Shown here piece by piece: positions 1 to 6,943 of a stretch of 8,982 nt of DNA (its first letter is position 1; every line of letters begins with the position of its first letter). The DNA comes from Sulfurimonas sp. (GTDB lineage Bacteria > Campylobacterota > Campylobacteria > Campylobacterales > Sulfurimonadaceae): the NCBI GenBank assembly GCA_021157485.1, contig JAGGWO010000213.1:1-8982 (forward strand), in the 5' to 3' direction. The notes under the pieces are model-generated. The model ran no database searches. It saw nothing but the letters and a program-made list of their open reading frames with translations, and was not told where the DNA came from. The position numbers and the translations under genes were made by a program.

Positions 1-1642
1 CTGCACGAATCTTATCTTCTTGAAGGTTCTCACCTGCGTTTTGTAAGTTACCACCCCAAGATGAAACTATATAAGTCTTTTTCAAGTCTATAGGTTTACC
101 TCCAATCATAAGTTTAGAGATACGTTTACCAGCTTCTGCAGCAACTGCAATGCTATATGTAACTCCGCCAAGACGACTCATGTCACCACCCTGTTGATAA
201 AGTGGATTTGCATTAAATACATTATCCGCAATATCTTCAAGAAGGTTAGCAATCTGCTTACCTTTTAACTCAAATGTATAGACATTAGGGTATGTAATAC
301 CACACATCTCATATACATTATCCATTAAAATATTATCACCTGCAAGAACTGTTGTTCCCCATCTGTAACCAGGGGTAAATGACATATCACACTTCATCTC
401 ATCCATGATAGCGTCATTAATCAACTGATCAAAAGTTGAGAAGAAAGTATCGCGTTTGTAAAGAGTGTTTTTAGTTTTACCTAACACTTCATTTAACTCT
501 TTGTCAAATGGAGCATAAAGCTCATTTACAAGTTTCACACCCTCTGGGTCTGCTGGAATCATGTTTGAAGCCATAGGTACAAGTTTGTACTCATAACCAT
601 TTACTTTTCCATCTTTCGCATCAATATCTAAACGACCAACATATTTACCGTGACTACCAGCAATAACGATAACAGTACCGTCACTTACAATAGGCTTAGG
701 TGAAGGGTCATGTGTATGTCCACTTAAAATAAAGTCAATACCATGAACCATACGAGCCACTTCTTGATCAACAGAAAATCCATCATGAGAGATAACTACA
801 ACACAATCAACTTTGTGCTCATTTCTTAACTCATTAACATAGTCTTGAAGAGTTTCAGGTCTAATACCAAAACTCCAACCCTCAGTAAACTCTTTAGGAT
901 TTGCAGTAGAAGTAAATGGAAATGCTTGACCGATAACACCAATCTTCGCTCCACCTTTTTCTTGAATCGTATATGGTTCAAAAATAAGTTCTTCATACTC
1001 ATCAGCAAAAGGATCATTACCAACAACATTTTGAGCTACAAACTTAGCGTCTAGCATCTCGATAAGTTCCATAACACGCTCTTTACCGTAAGTAAATTCC
1101 CAGTGACCAGTCATAATGTCAACACCAAGATAGTTTTGAGCTTTAACAATAGCCTCACCACGAGTCTTAAGTGCAACACCAGTACCTTGCCAAGTATCAC
1201 CAGAATCAAGGAAAAGAACATTATCGTTTCCTCTCTCTTTACGAACATGGTCAAGGTATGTTTTCATATGAGCGATACCACCCATTTTTCCAAACTTCTT
1301 CGCTAGAGTATCAAAGTCCATATGTGTATCAAAATACGCATCTAAACTTGATGGCTCTAAGCCGTAGTGTTTAGCAAAAGCTTCACCACATAAAAATCCA
1401 GGTGTTCCAACTAAGTTTGGAGCTGAGATTAATGTAGAAGGCTCTCTCCAGTATAGTGGTTTGATATGAGCATGAATATCACACATATGAAGTAACGTGA
1501 AGTTACCCATAGAGTTAAAAGCATAAATATCTTTAAGTCCTACATTCGCTGGTGTTTTAAGTGAACCAGCCATACCACCAGTAGCAGCACCTATTCCTAA
1601 AACCGCAGCAATGTGCATAAAGTCTCTTCTTGAAATATCCAT
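1..1642 (-). CDS. soxB: SoxB, sulfate thiol hydrolase (3' end beyond left edge)
   Basis: SoxB is the periplasmic dimanganese hydrolase that removes the terminal sulfone as sulfate from cysteine-S-linked thiosulfate on SoxY. The frame is open from the ATG at 1642 to the left edge, giving 547 complete codons; the C-terminal tail is missing. Residues 4-9 (SRRDFM) plus an Ala/Gly-rich stretch to about 26 form a twin-arginine export signal. The metallophosphoesterase/5'-nucleotidase core is clear: DIHAH (55-59), DSGDTWQG (146-153), GHWEF (179-183, where ordinary 5'-nucleotidases have GNHE; GHWEF is typical of SoxB), SHDG (285-288) and SGHTHD (307-312). The second domain includes the GTTV and QQGGDMSR regions near the left edge. 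It starts 9 nt after the soxA stop and has only a weak Shine-Dalgarno, so translation may be coupled to soxA. No frameshift or internal stop was seen. Confidence 0.96.
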   Translation of the reverse strand, partial: MDISRRDFMHIAAVLGIGAATGGMAGSLKTPANVGLKDIYAFNSMGNFTLLHMCDIHAHIKPLYWREPSTLISAPNLVGTPGFLCGEAFAKHYGLEPSSLDAYFDTHMDFDTLAKKFGKMGGIAHMKTYLDHVRKERGNDNVLFLDSGDTWQGTGVALKTRGEAIVKAQNYLGVDIMTGHWEFTYGKERVMELIEMLDAKFVAQNVVGNDPFADEYEELIFEPYTIQEKGGAKIGVIGQAFPFTSTANPKEFTEGWSFGIRPETLQDYVNELRNEHKVDCVVVISHDGFSVDQEVARMVHGIDFILSGHTHDPSPKPIVSDGTVIVIAGSHGKYVGRLDIDAKDGKVNGYEYKLVPMASNMIPADPEGVKLVNELYAPFDKELNEVLGKTKNTLYKRDTFFSTFDQLINDAIMDEMKCDMSFTPGYRWGTTVLAGDNILMDNVYEMCGITYPNVYTFELKGKQIANLLEDIADNVFNANPLYQQGGDMSRLGGVTYSIAVAAEAGKRISKLMIGGKPIDLKKTYIVSSWGGNLQNAGENLQEDKIRA

Positions 1643-1651
1643 CTTAAAAAC

Positions 1652-2425
1652 CTATCTTTTTAGACCAGGGATAGCTATTTCAGTACCCTCAGCTCTTTTA
1701 GTAAGATAAACTTCAAGAGCAACCATTTCTGGTGAACCTATTGGAATAACTTTTAGTAATGCATTTTTCATACAACCCTGAAAACGACGTTGCAGAGTTC
1801 TAAGAGATGACTTAGTCATTCTATATGCCGGCCAAGTAGCTGCAACTGCAACACCTTTGTTACTTAAATCAGGTAGTGGTTGAGTTCTTAAAACTGAACC
1901 AATTATATCTGGAGAGTGACAACTCATACAAGATAAACCACGTCCACCACGTTTTTGATTAAATGTTTTCTCACCTAAAACATATGCCTCTTTCATCTGA
2001 GGATTTGCATCAATATCAATCTGGCTTTTTTCACCATTTGCTAAAGATTTTGCATAAGCACTCATATCAAACATATCTGAACTTTTAAGTTTAAATGGTT
2101 TATGTCCATTTTTGTACATAAGTCCTTGAAGAACTTGATCTATCGCAACAACTTGTTTGAATTCCGGTAAGTAACGAGGGAAACCTGCTAAATATACTGG
2201 TAATTCATCTTCACTTACATTTAAAAATGCAGCTAATCCCGCATCTCCACCACATTTCTCAGCTAAAAGTTCTTCACCATTAGCAACCATTAAATCTGCT
2301 GGGTTATTCTCTAACATCTCAGCATACATTGCACGGTCAGAATCACTCATTGCAAACTGTTCTCCACCAAAAGATAGTGATGAAAGAAGTGCAACAGATA
2401 AAACTATTTTAATTCCTGCTTTCAT
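1652..2425 (-). CDS. soxA: SoxA, c-type cytochrome subunit of SoxXA (L-cysteine S-thiosulfotransferase)
   Basis: SoxA pairs with SoxX to form the periplasmic cytochrome complex that oxidatively couples thiosulfate to the SoxY cysteine. The protein is 257 aa with a Sec signal peptide (residues 1 to about 20, cut near SFG-GE). It has one haem motif, CMSCH at 166-170. Cys218 in the RRFQGCMKN segment matches the active-site cysteine, a haem ligand that carries persulfide in characterised SoxA. The N-terminal domain (about 25-130) has no CxxCH and only one Cys (58), so this is the monohaem form rather than the dihaem form of Paracoccus-type SoxA. The gene begins 3 nt after the soxZ stop, and its Shine-Dalgarno (AAAGGA) overlaps the end of soxZ, indicating one operon. 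The family call is secure; the mapping of Cys218 rests on motif similarity. Confidence 0.96.
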   Translation of the reverse strand: MKAGIKIVLSVALLSSLSFGGEQFAMSDSDRAMYAEMLENNPADLMVANGEELLAEKCGGDAGLAAFLNVSEDELPVYLAGFPRYLPEFKQVVAIDQVLQGLMYKNGHKPFKLKSSDMFDMSAYAKSLANGEKSQIDIDANPQMKEAYVLGEKTFNQKRGGRGLSCMSCHSPDIIGSVLRTQPLPDLSNKGVAVAATWPAYRMTKSSLRTLQRRFQGCMKNALLKVIPIGSPEMVALEVYLTKRAEGTEIAIPGLKR

Positions 2426-2428
2426 TGA

Positions 2429-2767
2429 TTATCCTTTTGGTTTAATCTTTTTACTTTTTTCATGAACTTCACCAGTGTTATCCGTATATGTAACAGTAAG
2501 TTTACCTTTACCATTAATTTTCATATATGTTGTAAAAACTGGATTAACTGATAACGATTCCCATACATTCATAGTTGTGATATCTTTACCATTATAGTTG
2601 AACTTCACACTGTTAATATACTTAGCTGGAATAATCTTTTTAGTTTTTTTATCCTTACGCATACCAGTATCCATCGGGTGCATAACCATAAAACTCACTT
2701 TAACTACTTCACCGTCTTTAAACTTTTTTGGTTTAAGTTTAATCAGTGATTTTCTTTTATCTGCCAT
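2429..2767 (-). CDS. soxZ: SoxZ, sulfur carrier partner subunit
   Basis: SoxZ (112 aa) is the immunoglobulin-like partner of SoxY in the SoxYZ carrier, which holds the sulfur intermediates of thiosulfate oxidation. Recognised by length and by the family segment HPMDTGMRKD (residues 30-39) followed by a basic stretch and IPAKYI (46-51). There is no signal peptide and no cysteine, as expected: the family model is that SoxZ is carried across the membrane folded with Tat-exported SoxY. The ATG at 2767 is preceded 7 nt upstream by a strong Shine-Dalgarno (AGAGGA, 2775-2780). It lies 126 bp from soxY, an unusually long gap for this pair, and only 3 nt from soxA. Its Lys-rich composition fits the AT-rich genome. 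Confidence 0.95.
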   Translation of the reverse strand: MADKRKSLIKLKPKKFKDGEVVKVSFMVMHPMDTGMRKDKKTKKIIPAKYINSVKFNYNGKDITTMNVWESLSVNPVFTTYMKINGKGKLTVTYTDNTGEVHEKSKKIKPKG

Positions 2768-2796
2768 TTTAATTTCCTCTTACTATTATTTGAACT

Positions 2797-2867
2797 AGAT
2801 ATGAGCAAAGCCCATATCTCTACGCTAGCCGCTAAGGCACTAAAGCTAACCTCTTACGAGGTAGAAA
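2797..2867 (-). ncRNA. Predicted structured RNA element between soxY and soxZ
   Basis: Read in sox mRNA sense, this segment can form a junction of three stems with no unpaired joining bases. P1 pairs 2867-2861 with 2823-2817 (UUUCUAC with GUAGAGA, one G-U pair). P2 is CUC-GUAA-GAG (2860-2851), a GNRA-type tetraloop hairpin. P3 pairs 2850-2845 (GUUAGC) with 2829-2824 (GCUAGC), one G-U pair, with a 15-nt loop. A fourth hairpin, P4, pairs 2819-2810 with 2806-2797 (10 bp, one G-U pair, loop UUU). P4 shares three bases with the outer part of P1, so P1 shrinks to CUAC/GUAG if P4 is complete. No U-tract follows, so it is not an ordinary terminator. Pairing was found by eye. It may be a cis-acting mRNA stability or processing element; a separate small RNA is not shown. 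Confidence 0.5.
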
Positions 2868-2893
2868 TTCTTTTTACTCTAAAGTCGTAATTA

Positions 2894-3361
2894 TCAACCA
2901 CAACCACCGATAGTTACTTTCACACTTTGTGAAGCGATTAGAAAATCACCATTACTTAACTCTACTAAAGCAGATACTTCTTGAGTACCACCAAGTTTAA
3001 TACGAGTTGCAAACATTGCTTTACCATTTGCAGGTGTCAGATTAACATCGACACAGCGAGCATTTGAATTTTTGCCGGCTAAGATATGAATAGCTTTCAC
3101 ATAATCAGCATCAGTCATTGGAGAATCAACCTCAACAGTTACTGGAACAACAGCACCATTTTCAGCAATTTCTGGAAGCTTCAATTTAATTTTTTTAGAA
3201 GCTTTTGGAGTTTTACCACCAGTGATAGCATCCACCGCTGTTTTGTAACTCATGGCATTCGGACCTACAAGTTTTGCATCATCTGCAAAACTCATTACTG
3301 GCATTACTGCACCAACAGCTGCAACAGCACCTACTTTTTTGAAAAAATCTCTTCTTTGCAT
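2894..3361 (-). CDS. soxY: SoxY, covalent sulfur carrier subunit
   Basis: SoxY is the periplasmic swinging-arm carrier. Thiosulfate and its products are bound to a cysteine in the C-terminal GGCG, seen here as the last four residues (Cys154 of 155). Residues 3-7 (RRDFF) followed by an Ala/Val/Gly-rich stretch to about 26 form a twin-arginine signal, cut near SFA-DD. The mature domain (about 30-150) is the beta-sandwich that packs against SoxZ. A second cysteine, Cys103 in NARCVDV, is an oddity for a protein whose chemistry depends on one exposed thiol; whether it is typical of this lineage I cannot tell. The ATG at 3361 has AAGGA 9 nt upstream and lies 14 nt past the soxX stop. A 126-bp structured gap follows it. 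Confidence 0.96.
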   Translation of the reverse strand: MQRRDFFKKVGAVAAVGAVMPVMSFADDAKLVGPNAMSYKTAVDAITGGKTPKASKKIKLKLPEIAENGAVVPVTVEVDSPMTDADYVKAIHILAGKNSNARCVDVNLTPANGKAMFATRIKLGGTQEVSALVELSNGDFLIASQSVKVTIGGCG

Positions 3362-3375
3362 AGTATTAATTCCTT

Positions 3376-3930
3376 TTATTTTTCAGATACAATATATGAA
3401 GTAATATCACATATCTCTCTTGGTGTAAATAACTTAGTAGTTAAGTTAACAGTCATGTGCGTATCTTTATTGTCGATACGAGGGTCGGCAATTTTTTGAA
3501 AAACAAACTGATTATCTCTTACACCAGTTGCCATAAACATTGCTTTATATCCAGTTAAATCCGGACCAATATTTCCGGCACCACGCGCACCTTCAATATT
3601 ATGACAAGCAACACAGTTTCCGTATTGCTTTGCAGGTATTTTATCTCCAGGAAGATATGTTTTACCAGCCTTCATCTGTTTTTTTGCTAAGCCCTTAGGT
3701 AACTTTCCTTTAGCTTTCTTTCCATTTAAGTTATGGAATATAAAAGAACCTCTAGCAATTGCATCAGCATCAGTTGTAATACAACCAGCTGGCATTGTAA
3801 ATGTCTTAGCTGGTGCTAATAGATCTTTTTCAATCATCTTACTTGCATTTGGTTTTTCAATTACACCACTATAATCAGCAGCGAAAAGAGAAGCACTTAC
3901 AAGTAGTGACATCATAAAAGTTTTTTTCAT
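3376..3930 (-). CDS. soxX: SoxX, c-type cytochrome subunit of SoxXA
   Basis: SoxX is the small electron-accepting cytochrome of the SoxXA complex, passing electrons from SoxY thiosulfonation towards the respiratory chain. It is 184 aa with a Sec signal peptide (residues 1 to about 17, MKKTF...SLFA). The single haem motif is CVACH (106-110), followed by GNIGPDLTG (119-127), the usual downstream segment of class I cytochrome c. Met159 in DTHMT precedes LFTPREICDITSYI and sits where the axial methionine is expected. Cys50 and Cys174 are two extra cysteines that could form a disulfide. It is the first gene of the sox cluster and lies 86 bp downstream of the histidine kinase gene; GGGAG at 3938-3942 is the Shine-Dalgarno, 7 nt before the ATG. 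Confidence 0.94.
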   Translation of the reverse strand: MKKTFMMSLLVSASLFAADYSGVIEKPNASKMIEKDLLAPAKTFTMPAGCITTDADAIARGSFIFHNLNGKKAKGKLPKGLAKKQMKAGKTYLPGDKIPAKQYGNCVACHNIEGARGAGNIGPDLTGYKAMFMATGVRDNQFVFQKIADPRIDNKDTHMTVNLTTKLFTPREICDITSYIVSEK

Positions 3931-3937
3931 TCTTGTT

Positions 3938-3960
3938 CTCCCGTTTTTTAGTTTCAGGAG
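3938..3960 (-). promoter_or_regulatory. Possible hairpin covering the soxX Shine-Dalgarno
   Basis: In soxX mRNA sense, CUCCUG (3960-3955) can pair with CGGGAG (3943-3938) across an 11-nt A-rich loop. This 6-bp stem with one U-G pair would cover the GGGAG ribosome binding site. In the opposite sense the wobble becomes an A-C mismatch. If transcription starts from the -10 proposed at 3963-3968, the start would fall near 3956, inside the upstream arm, so the full hairpin would exist only in transcripts reading through from the kinase gene. It is a short stem and may be chance. Confidence 0.3.
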
Positions 3961-3962
3961 CG

Positions 3963-3971
3963 AGTTTAACA
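3963..3971 (-). promoter_or_regulatory. Putative soxX promoter, extended -10
   Basis: On the minus strand this reads TG-T-TAAACT: a TGn extension with a -10 hexamer (3968-3963) matching TATAAT at four of six positions. No good -35 hexamer is seen 17 bp upstream; that position falls inside the 11-bp repeats at 3978-4007. This is how activator-dependent PhoB-type promoters are built, with the regulator standing in for the -35 contact. The spacing is suggestive but the hexamer is weak. Confidence 0.4.
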
Positions 3972-3977
3972 GCGAAG

Positions 3978-4007
3978 TGTAAAATTAGTGTAAAATCTTT
4001 GTAAAAT
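3978..4007 (-). promoter_or_regulatory. Triple 11-bp direct repeat, candidate OmpR/PhoB-type operator of the sox operon
   Basis: The word ATTTTACA (minus strand) occurs exactly three times, at 4007-4000, 3996-3989 and 3985-3978, with start-to-start spacing of exactly 11 bp; the 3-nt spacers are AAG and CTA. Head-to-tail half-sites at one helical turn are the hallmark of DNA sites for OmpR/PhoB winged-helix regulators (the pho box has an 11-bp repeat), and the gene at 5170-5823 encodes such a regulator. The array ends 9 bp before a candidate -10, the position of a pho box relative to its promoter. That the neighbouring regulator binds here is inferred. Confidence 0.6.
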
Positions 4008-4016
4008 TAGAATTAT

Positions 4017-5180
4017 TTATGTTTGAGGGGTGTTACTTTTTGGAAAGATATAGAGAAAAGTGCTTCCCTGCTTTAAAGTAGAATCTATTTTAAGTTCTAT
4101 ATTTTGTTCGTCTATGATAGCTTTAACTATATTTAGTCCTATGCCAAACCCACCTTTACTTACATCTTCACGGTAGTATCTGCTAAATATCTCATCTACT
4201 TTTTTGATACCAACACCATAATCTTTAAAACTCATATGGCACTGTTCATCTTTTGTATAAAGAGATATATCTATCTCAGAGTTTTCATGCGAATACTTGA
4301 TGGCGTTTGATATGTTGTTATCTATAACACGCTGAAGTTGTTTAGGATTCATCTCAATCTCAGGGCAAGTATCTATTGATGAGTTAATAGTTATGTTTTT
4401 CATACGTGCCACTTCACTAAAGTACTCTATTCTCTCTTTTAAAAACGCAGCCATCTCTATTTTCTCTTTTTCGTACTCCAGCTTATCATGCTTAATAAGA
4501 TAATCCATATCGTTATATATGTTTGATAAGACCTTTGTTGCTGCTTTCATTCTCTGCATATATTTATTGGTTTCATTTTTACGATTATAGAGATCAATAT
4601 TTACATTTATAATAGAGAGAGGTGTATTTATCTCATGTACAGAATCTTTTATAAAGTTGTCTAGTTTTTCATTCACCTTTTTAAATGGTTTAGCAAAGGT
4701 TTGTAAAAAGAACATACTTAGTATAAAAACTAAGATAACTATACTAAAAAGAATCATTATGACTTTTTCATACACTACTGCAAAAGACAACTTATTTTTA
4801 ACTATGAGATAGGTTGCCCCAAAGTATCTCTCTTTTGGAAGCTTTACAATAAGATAAGCATCATTACCATCTAGGTGGTATCCATCTTTAAAGTAATTGA
4901 TTTTATAATCAAGAAGTGTGAAGATTGGCTTAAAACTCTCATCGTACAATCCAGATTCAAATGTTTTAAATCTTGGGTATTCAAAATACTCTTCCGTCTG
5001 AGAATACTCTTGCATAGATTTTATAACTAAAAGAGATTTCTCTTTTAAAAGTAACTCATTCTGGATTGAATGGATGTTTTTCATATATATAAAATAGAAA
5101 AAAAGTGGTGTTAAGAGCACCACCGAAACCAATAAAGTATATATGAGAGCATACTTCGCAGAGTATTGACTATCTTTCAA
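4017..5180 (-). CDS. Membrane-bound sensor histidine kinase of an OmpR-type two-component system
   Basis: Predicted inner-membrane histidine kinase (387 aa) that phosphorylates the regulator encoded just upstream. TM1 is about residues 11-33, a periplasmic segment of about 100 residues follows, and TM2 is about 138-161. There is no obvious HAMP or PAS domain. The dimerisation domain holds the phospho-acceptor His182 in DSVHEINTPL. The ATPase domain has the N box (287-294, DNNISNAI), G1 (DYGVG, 320-324), an F-box-like FSRYYRE (332-338) and G2 (GGFGIGL, 343-349), so it looks catalytically complete. The start is TTG at 5180, overlapping the regulator gene by 11 bp; starting at the first later ATG (codon 33) would remove TM1, so TTG is preferred. 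The signal it senses is not evident from sequence. Confidence 0.92.
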   Translation of the reverse strand: MKDSQYSAKYALIYTLLVSVVLLTPLFFYFIYMKNIHSIQNELLLKEKSLLVIKSMQEYSQTEEYFEYPRFKTFESGLYDESFKPIFTLLDYKINYFKDGYHLDGNDAYLIVKLPKERYFGATYLIVKNKLSFAVVYEKVIMILFSIVILVFILSMFFLQTFAKPFKKVNEKLDNFIKDSVHEINTPLSIINVNIDLYNRKNETNKYMQRMKAATKVLSNIYNDMDYLIKHDKLEYEKEKIEMAAFLKERIEYFSEVARMKNITINSSIDTCPEIEMNPKQLQRVIDNNISNAIKYSHENSEIDISLYTKDEQCHMSFKDYGVGIKKVDEIFSRYYREDVSKGGFGIGLNIVKAIIDEQNIELKIDSTLKQGSTFLYIFPKSNTPQT

Positions 5181-5823
5181 TTATATATCCCAACCCTCTT
5201 CTGTTTTGTATTAACTCACTTGGAAGTTTTTTACGTAGATTATTTAGCTGTACACGAATAGTTGCCGGTTCTACATACTCACCCCATACATCATCTTGTA
5301 ACATCTGGGTTGAGACTACTATATTTTTATTTTTTATCAACACTTCAAGTATATCTTTTTCAGTCTTTCTTAAAACTATCTCTTCATCATCACAAATCAA
5401 CTTACTCTTTTTCATGTCATAAGTCACACCATGTCCAAGTGCAACAACTGCACTTTCATCACTAGAGACACTTGCAATAGCTTGATCAATTCGAAGTTCT
5501 AACTCCACTAAATCAAAAGGTTTTCGTATATAATCACAGCACCCTCTTTTATAACCCTCTTTTAAATCAGCAGTTTCAGTCATAGATGTTAAAAATATAG
5601 CAGGAATTTTAATACCATCTTCTCTTAGTTTTTTCAACATCTCAAATCCATCTAAGGTAGGTACATTTACATCAAGCAGTAAGACATCGTACACCTTGTC
5701 ATAAACTGCGTCATGCGCTTCTAACCCATCTGCAAAACCATCAACCTCATAACCTATATCAGTTAAAAATTCTTCTATACTTATACGTAGTGAATATTCA
5801 TCTTCTAAGAGCAGTATTTTCAT
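5170..5823 (-). CDS. OmpR/PhoB-family response regulator
   Basis: Cytoplasmic DNA-binding response regulator, 217 aa. The receiver domain (1 to about 115) has the acidic pair Glu7-Asp8, phospho-acceptor Asp51 in LLLDVNVP, switch residue Thr79 and the conserved Lys101-Pro102. The C-terminal domain (about 125-217) is an OmpR-type winged helix: RKTEKDILEVL (152-162), the recognition-helix region ATIRVQLNNLRKKL (187-200) and the terminal wing RRGLGYIIER. All phosphorylation residues are present. It overlaps the upstream Cache protein gene by 4 bp (ATGA) and the downstream kinase gene by 11 bp, so the three are translationally linked. Regulators of this family bind tandem 11-bp half-sites, and such a site lies before soxX; control of sox by this protein is inferred. 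Confidence 0.94.
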   Translation of the reverse strand: MKILLLEDEYSLRISIEEFLTDIGYEVDGFADGLEAHDAVYDKVYDVLLLDVNVPTLDGFEMLKKLREDGIKIPAIFLTSMTETADLKEGYKRGCCDYIRKPFDLVELELRIDQAIASVSSDESAVVALGHGVTYDMKKSKLICDDEEIVLRKTEKDILEVLIKNKNIVVSTQMLQDDVWGEYVEPATIRVQLNNLRKKLPSELIQNRRGLGYIIER

Positions 5824-6914
5824 TTTATCTTCCCATCTATCTTTTTAACTATTTTTCTATCTAACATCATCTGTATCAGCTCATCTTTTGAGTACTTATC
5901 AAACTTCTCATACGCTTCATCCAAAAATAGTTCTCTATCCTCTTTATCTATAACATCTTGAAGATAGACCATTGAATCAGCTGAGTATTTATCATATACA
6001 TTTTTCTCATACTTTTCCTCTTTTACCACATCATAAAGACTACTTCTCGTTACATTAATCAAAAATGATATATCATCTTCTGGATTTCTAAAATACTCTA
6101 AATATCTCTCTGGAAGGACAAATATATAAGCACCAATTGCTTGAAAATCACCATCAAACATGGTCTCATAAAATATATACTTACTGTCTTTATGTACTAT
6201 TTGATTTAACTTAAGCTCTTTAAAATCAACTTCATTTAAAGTCTGAATATGAGAGTAGTTATAGTTTCTGTTTGATACGACATAGTCATCTATTGTTAGA
6301 TTCTCACTCATTAATACTGCTGTATCTGTATGCTTAACATCTAAAAGTACATAAAGATCAACACCAATAGAGCTAAAAAACTCTGTCATAGATTTAAAAA
6401 ATGATATTACCTCTACAAAGCCTATAAAAACGCCATCTTTATATATAGGTACGGTCGCTTTTACACCAACTCTTCTTCCTATTTCTACCGATGCACGTGG
6501 TGTATTATGCGTTTTAAAATACTCTAAATCTGTTCTATAATCACCTATTGGCATACCAGCATAAACATCATCCCAACTTCTTGCAAAGATATTTAATTCA
6601 CTTGTAATAACCTGCGCTCTTACATGTCTTGAGGTGTTTTGTTTAATCGTATTAGTGATATCAAAGAGTATCTTATAACCCAAATCTTCATCATCATTTT
6701 CCAGTGCATTTATAAGACCTTCATTCTTAGAAAGAAACAGAGCCATCTCTAAGTCATCCATCTCATGAGACTTTAGTTCAGAATCAAGTGCAAGTGTCAG
6801 TTGATCTAAAATATGATAAATTTTTTCCTCTTTAATTTTGCCTTTATTATAGAACAGCGCCATAGCGATGAGTATAACAATCACAATAAAAACAAAAATT
6901 ATCTTTTTTAACAT
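5820..6914 (-). CDS. Membrane-anchored periplasmic Cache-type sensor protein without output domain
   Basis: Predicted 364-aa protein with one N-terminal membrane anchor (about 4-22) and the rest probably periplasmic. Residues about 30-275 resemble a double Cache ligand-binding domain: a long helix, then ARSWDDVYAG (111-120), RRVGVKATVPIYKDGVFIG (147-165) with the typical membrane-distal beta-sheet pattern, and a second module ending near GAYIFVLPERYLEYF (261-275). A charged helical tail (about 290-364) follows. No kinase, methyl-accepting, GGDEF or second membrane segment is seen, so it cannot signal across the membrane alone. As first gene of the operon with the regulator and kinase, it may be an accessory ligand sensor for that kinase. 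The Cache assignment is by pattern recognition; the ligand is unknown. Its Shine-Dalgarno AGAGGA (6926-6931) is 11 nt before the ATG. Confidence 0.75.
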   Translation of the reverse strand: MLKKIIFVFIVIVILIAMALFYNKGKIKEEKIYHILDQLTLALDSELKSHEMDDLEMALFLSKNEGLINALENDDEDLGYKILFDITNTIKQNTSRHVRAQVITSELNIFARSWDDVYAGMPIGDYRTDLEYFKTHNTPRASVEIGRRVGVKATVPIYKDGVFIGFVEVISFFKSMTEFFSSIGVDLYVLLDVKHTDTAVLMSENLTIDDYVVSNRNYNYSHIQTLNEVDFKELKLNQIVHKDSKYIFYETMFDGDFQAIGAYIFVLPERYLEYFRNPEDDISFLINVTRSSLYDVVKEEKYEKNVYDKYSADSMVYLQDVIDKEDRELFLDEAYEKFDKYSKDELIQMMLDRKIVKKIDGKIK

Positions 6915-6943
6915 TTAATACACTATCCTCTTAATAATAAAAA

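Noticed and set aside
826..1374. Several 60-70-codon open frames on both strands inside soxB
   Set aside because: They overlap the continuous soxB frame, whose conserved motifs are intact, and encode low-complexity, unfamiliar peptides; they are shadows of soxB.
2797..2867. tRNA or rho-independent terminator in the soxY-soxZ gap
   Set aside because: No T-loop consensus, anticodon arm or CCA-type acceptor for a tRNA, and the 10-bp hairpin is followed by mixed sequence and the soxZ ribosome site rather than a U-tract.
2598..3499. Plus-strand open frames of 66 and 137 codons opposite soxZ, soxY and soxX
   Set aside because: They are antisense to well-recognised genes with export signals and catalytic motifs and have no domain of their own.
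4008..4016. Terminator between the kinase gene and soxX
   Set aside because: The few AT-rich bases between the kinase stop and the repeats contain no inverted repeat; read-through into sox remains possible.
5262..5465. Plus-strand 67-codon frame opposite the response regulator
   Set aside because: His/Leu/Ser-rich antisense shadow of a complete OmpR-type regulator gene.
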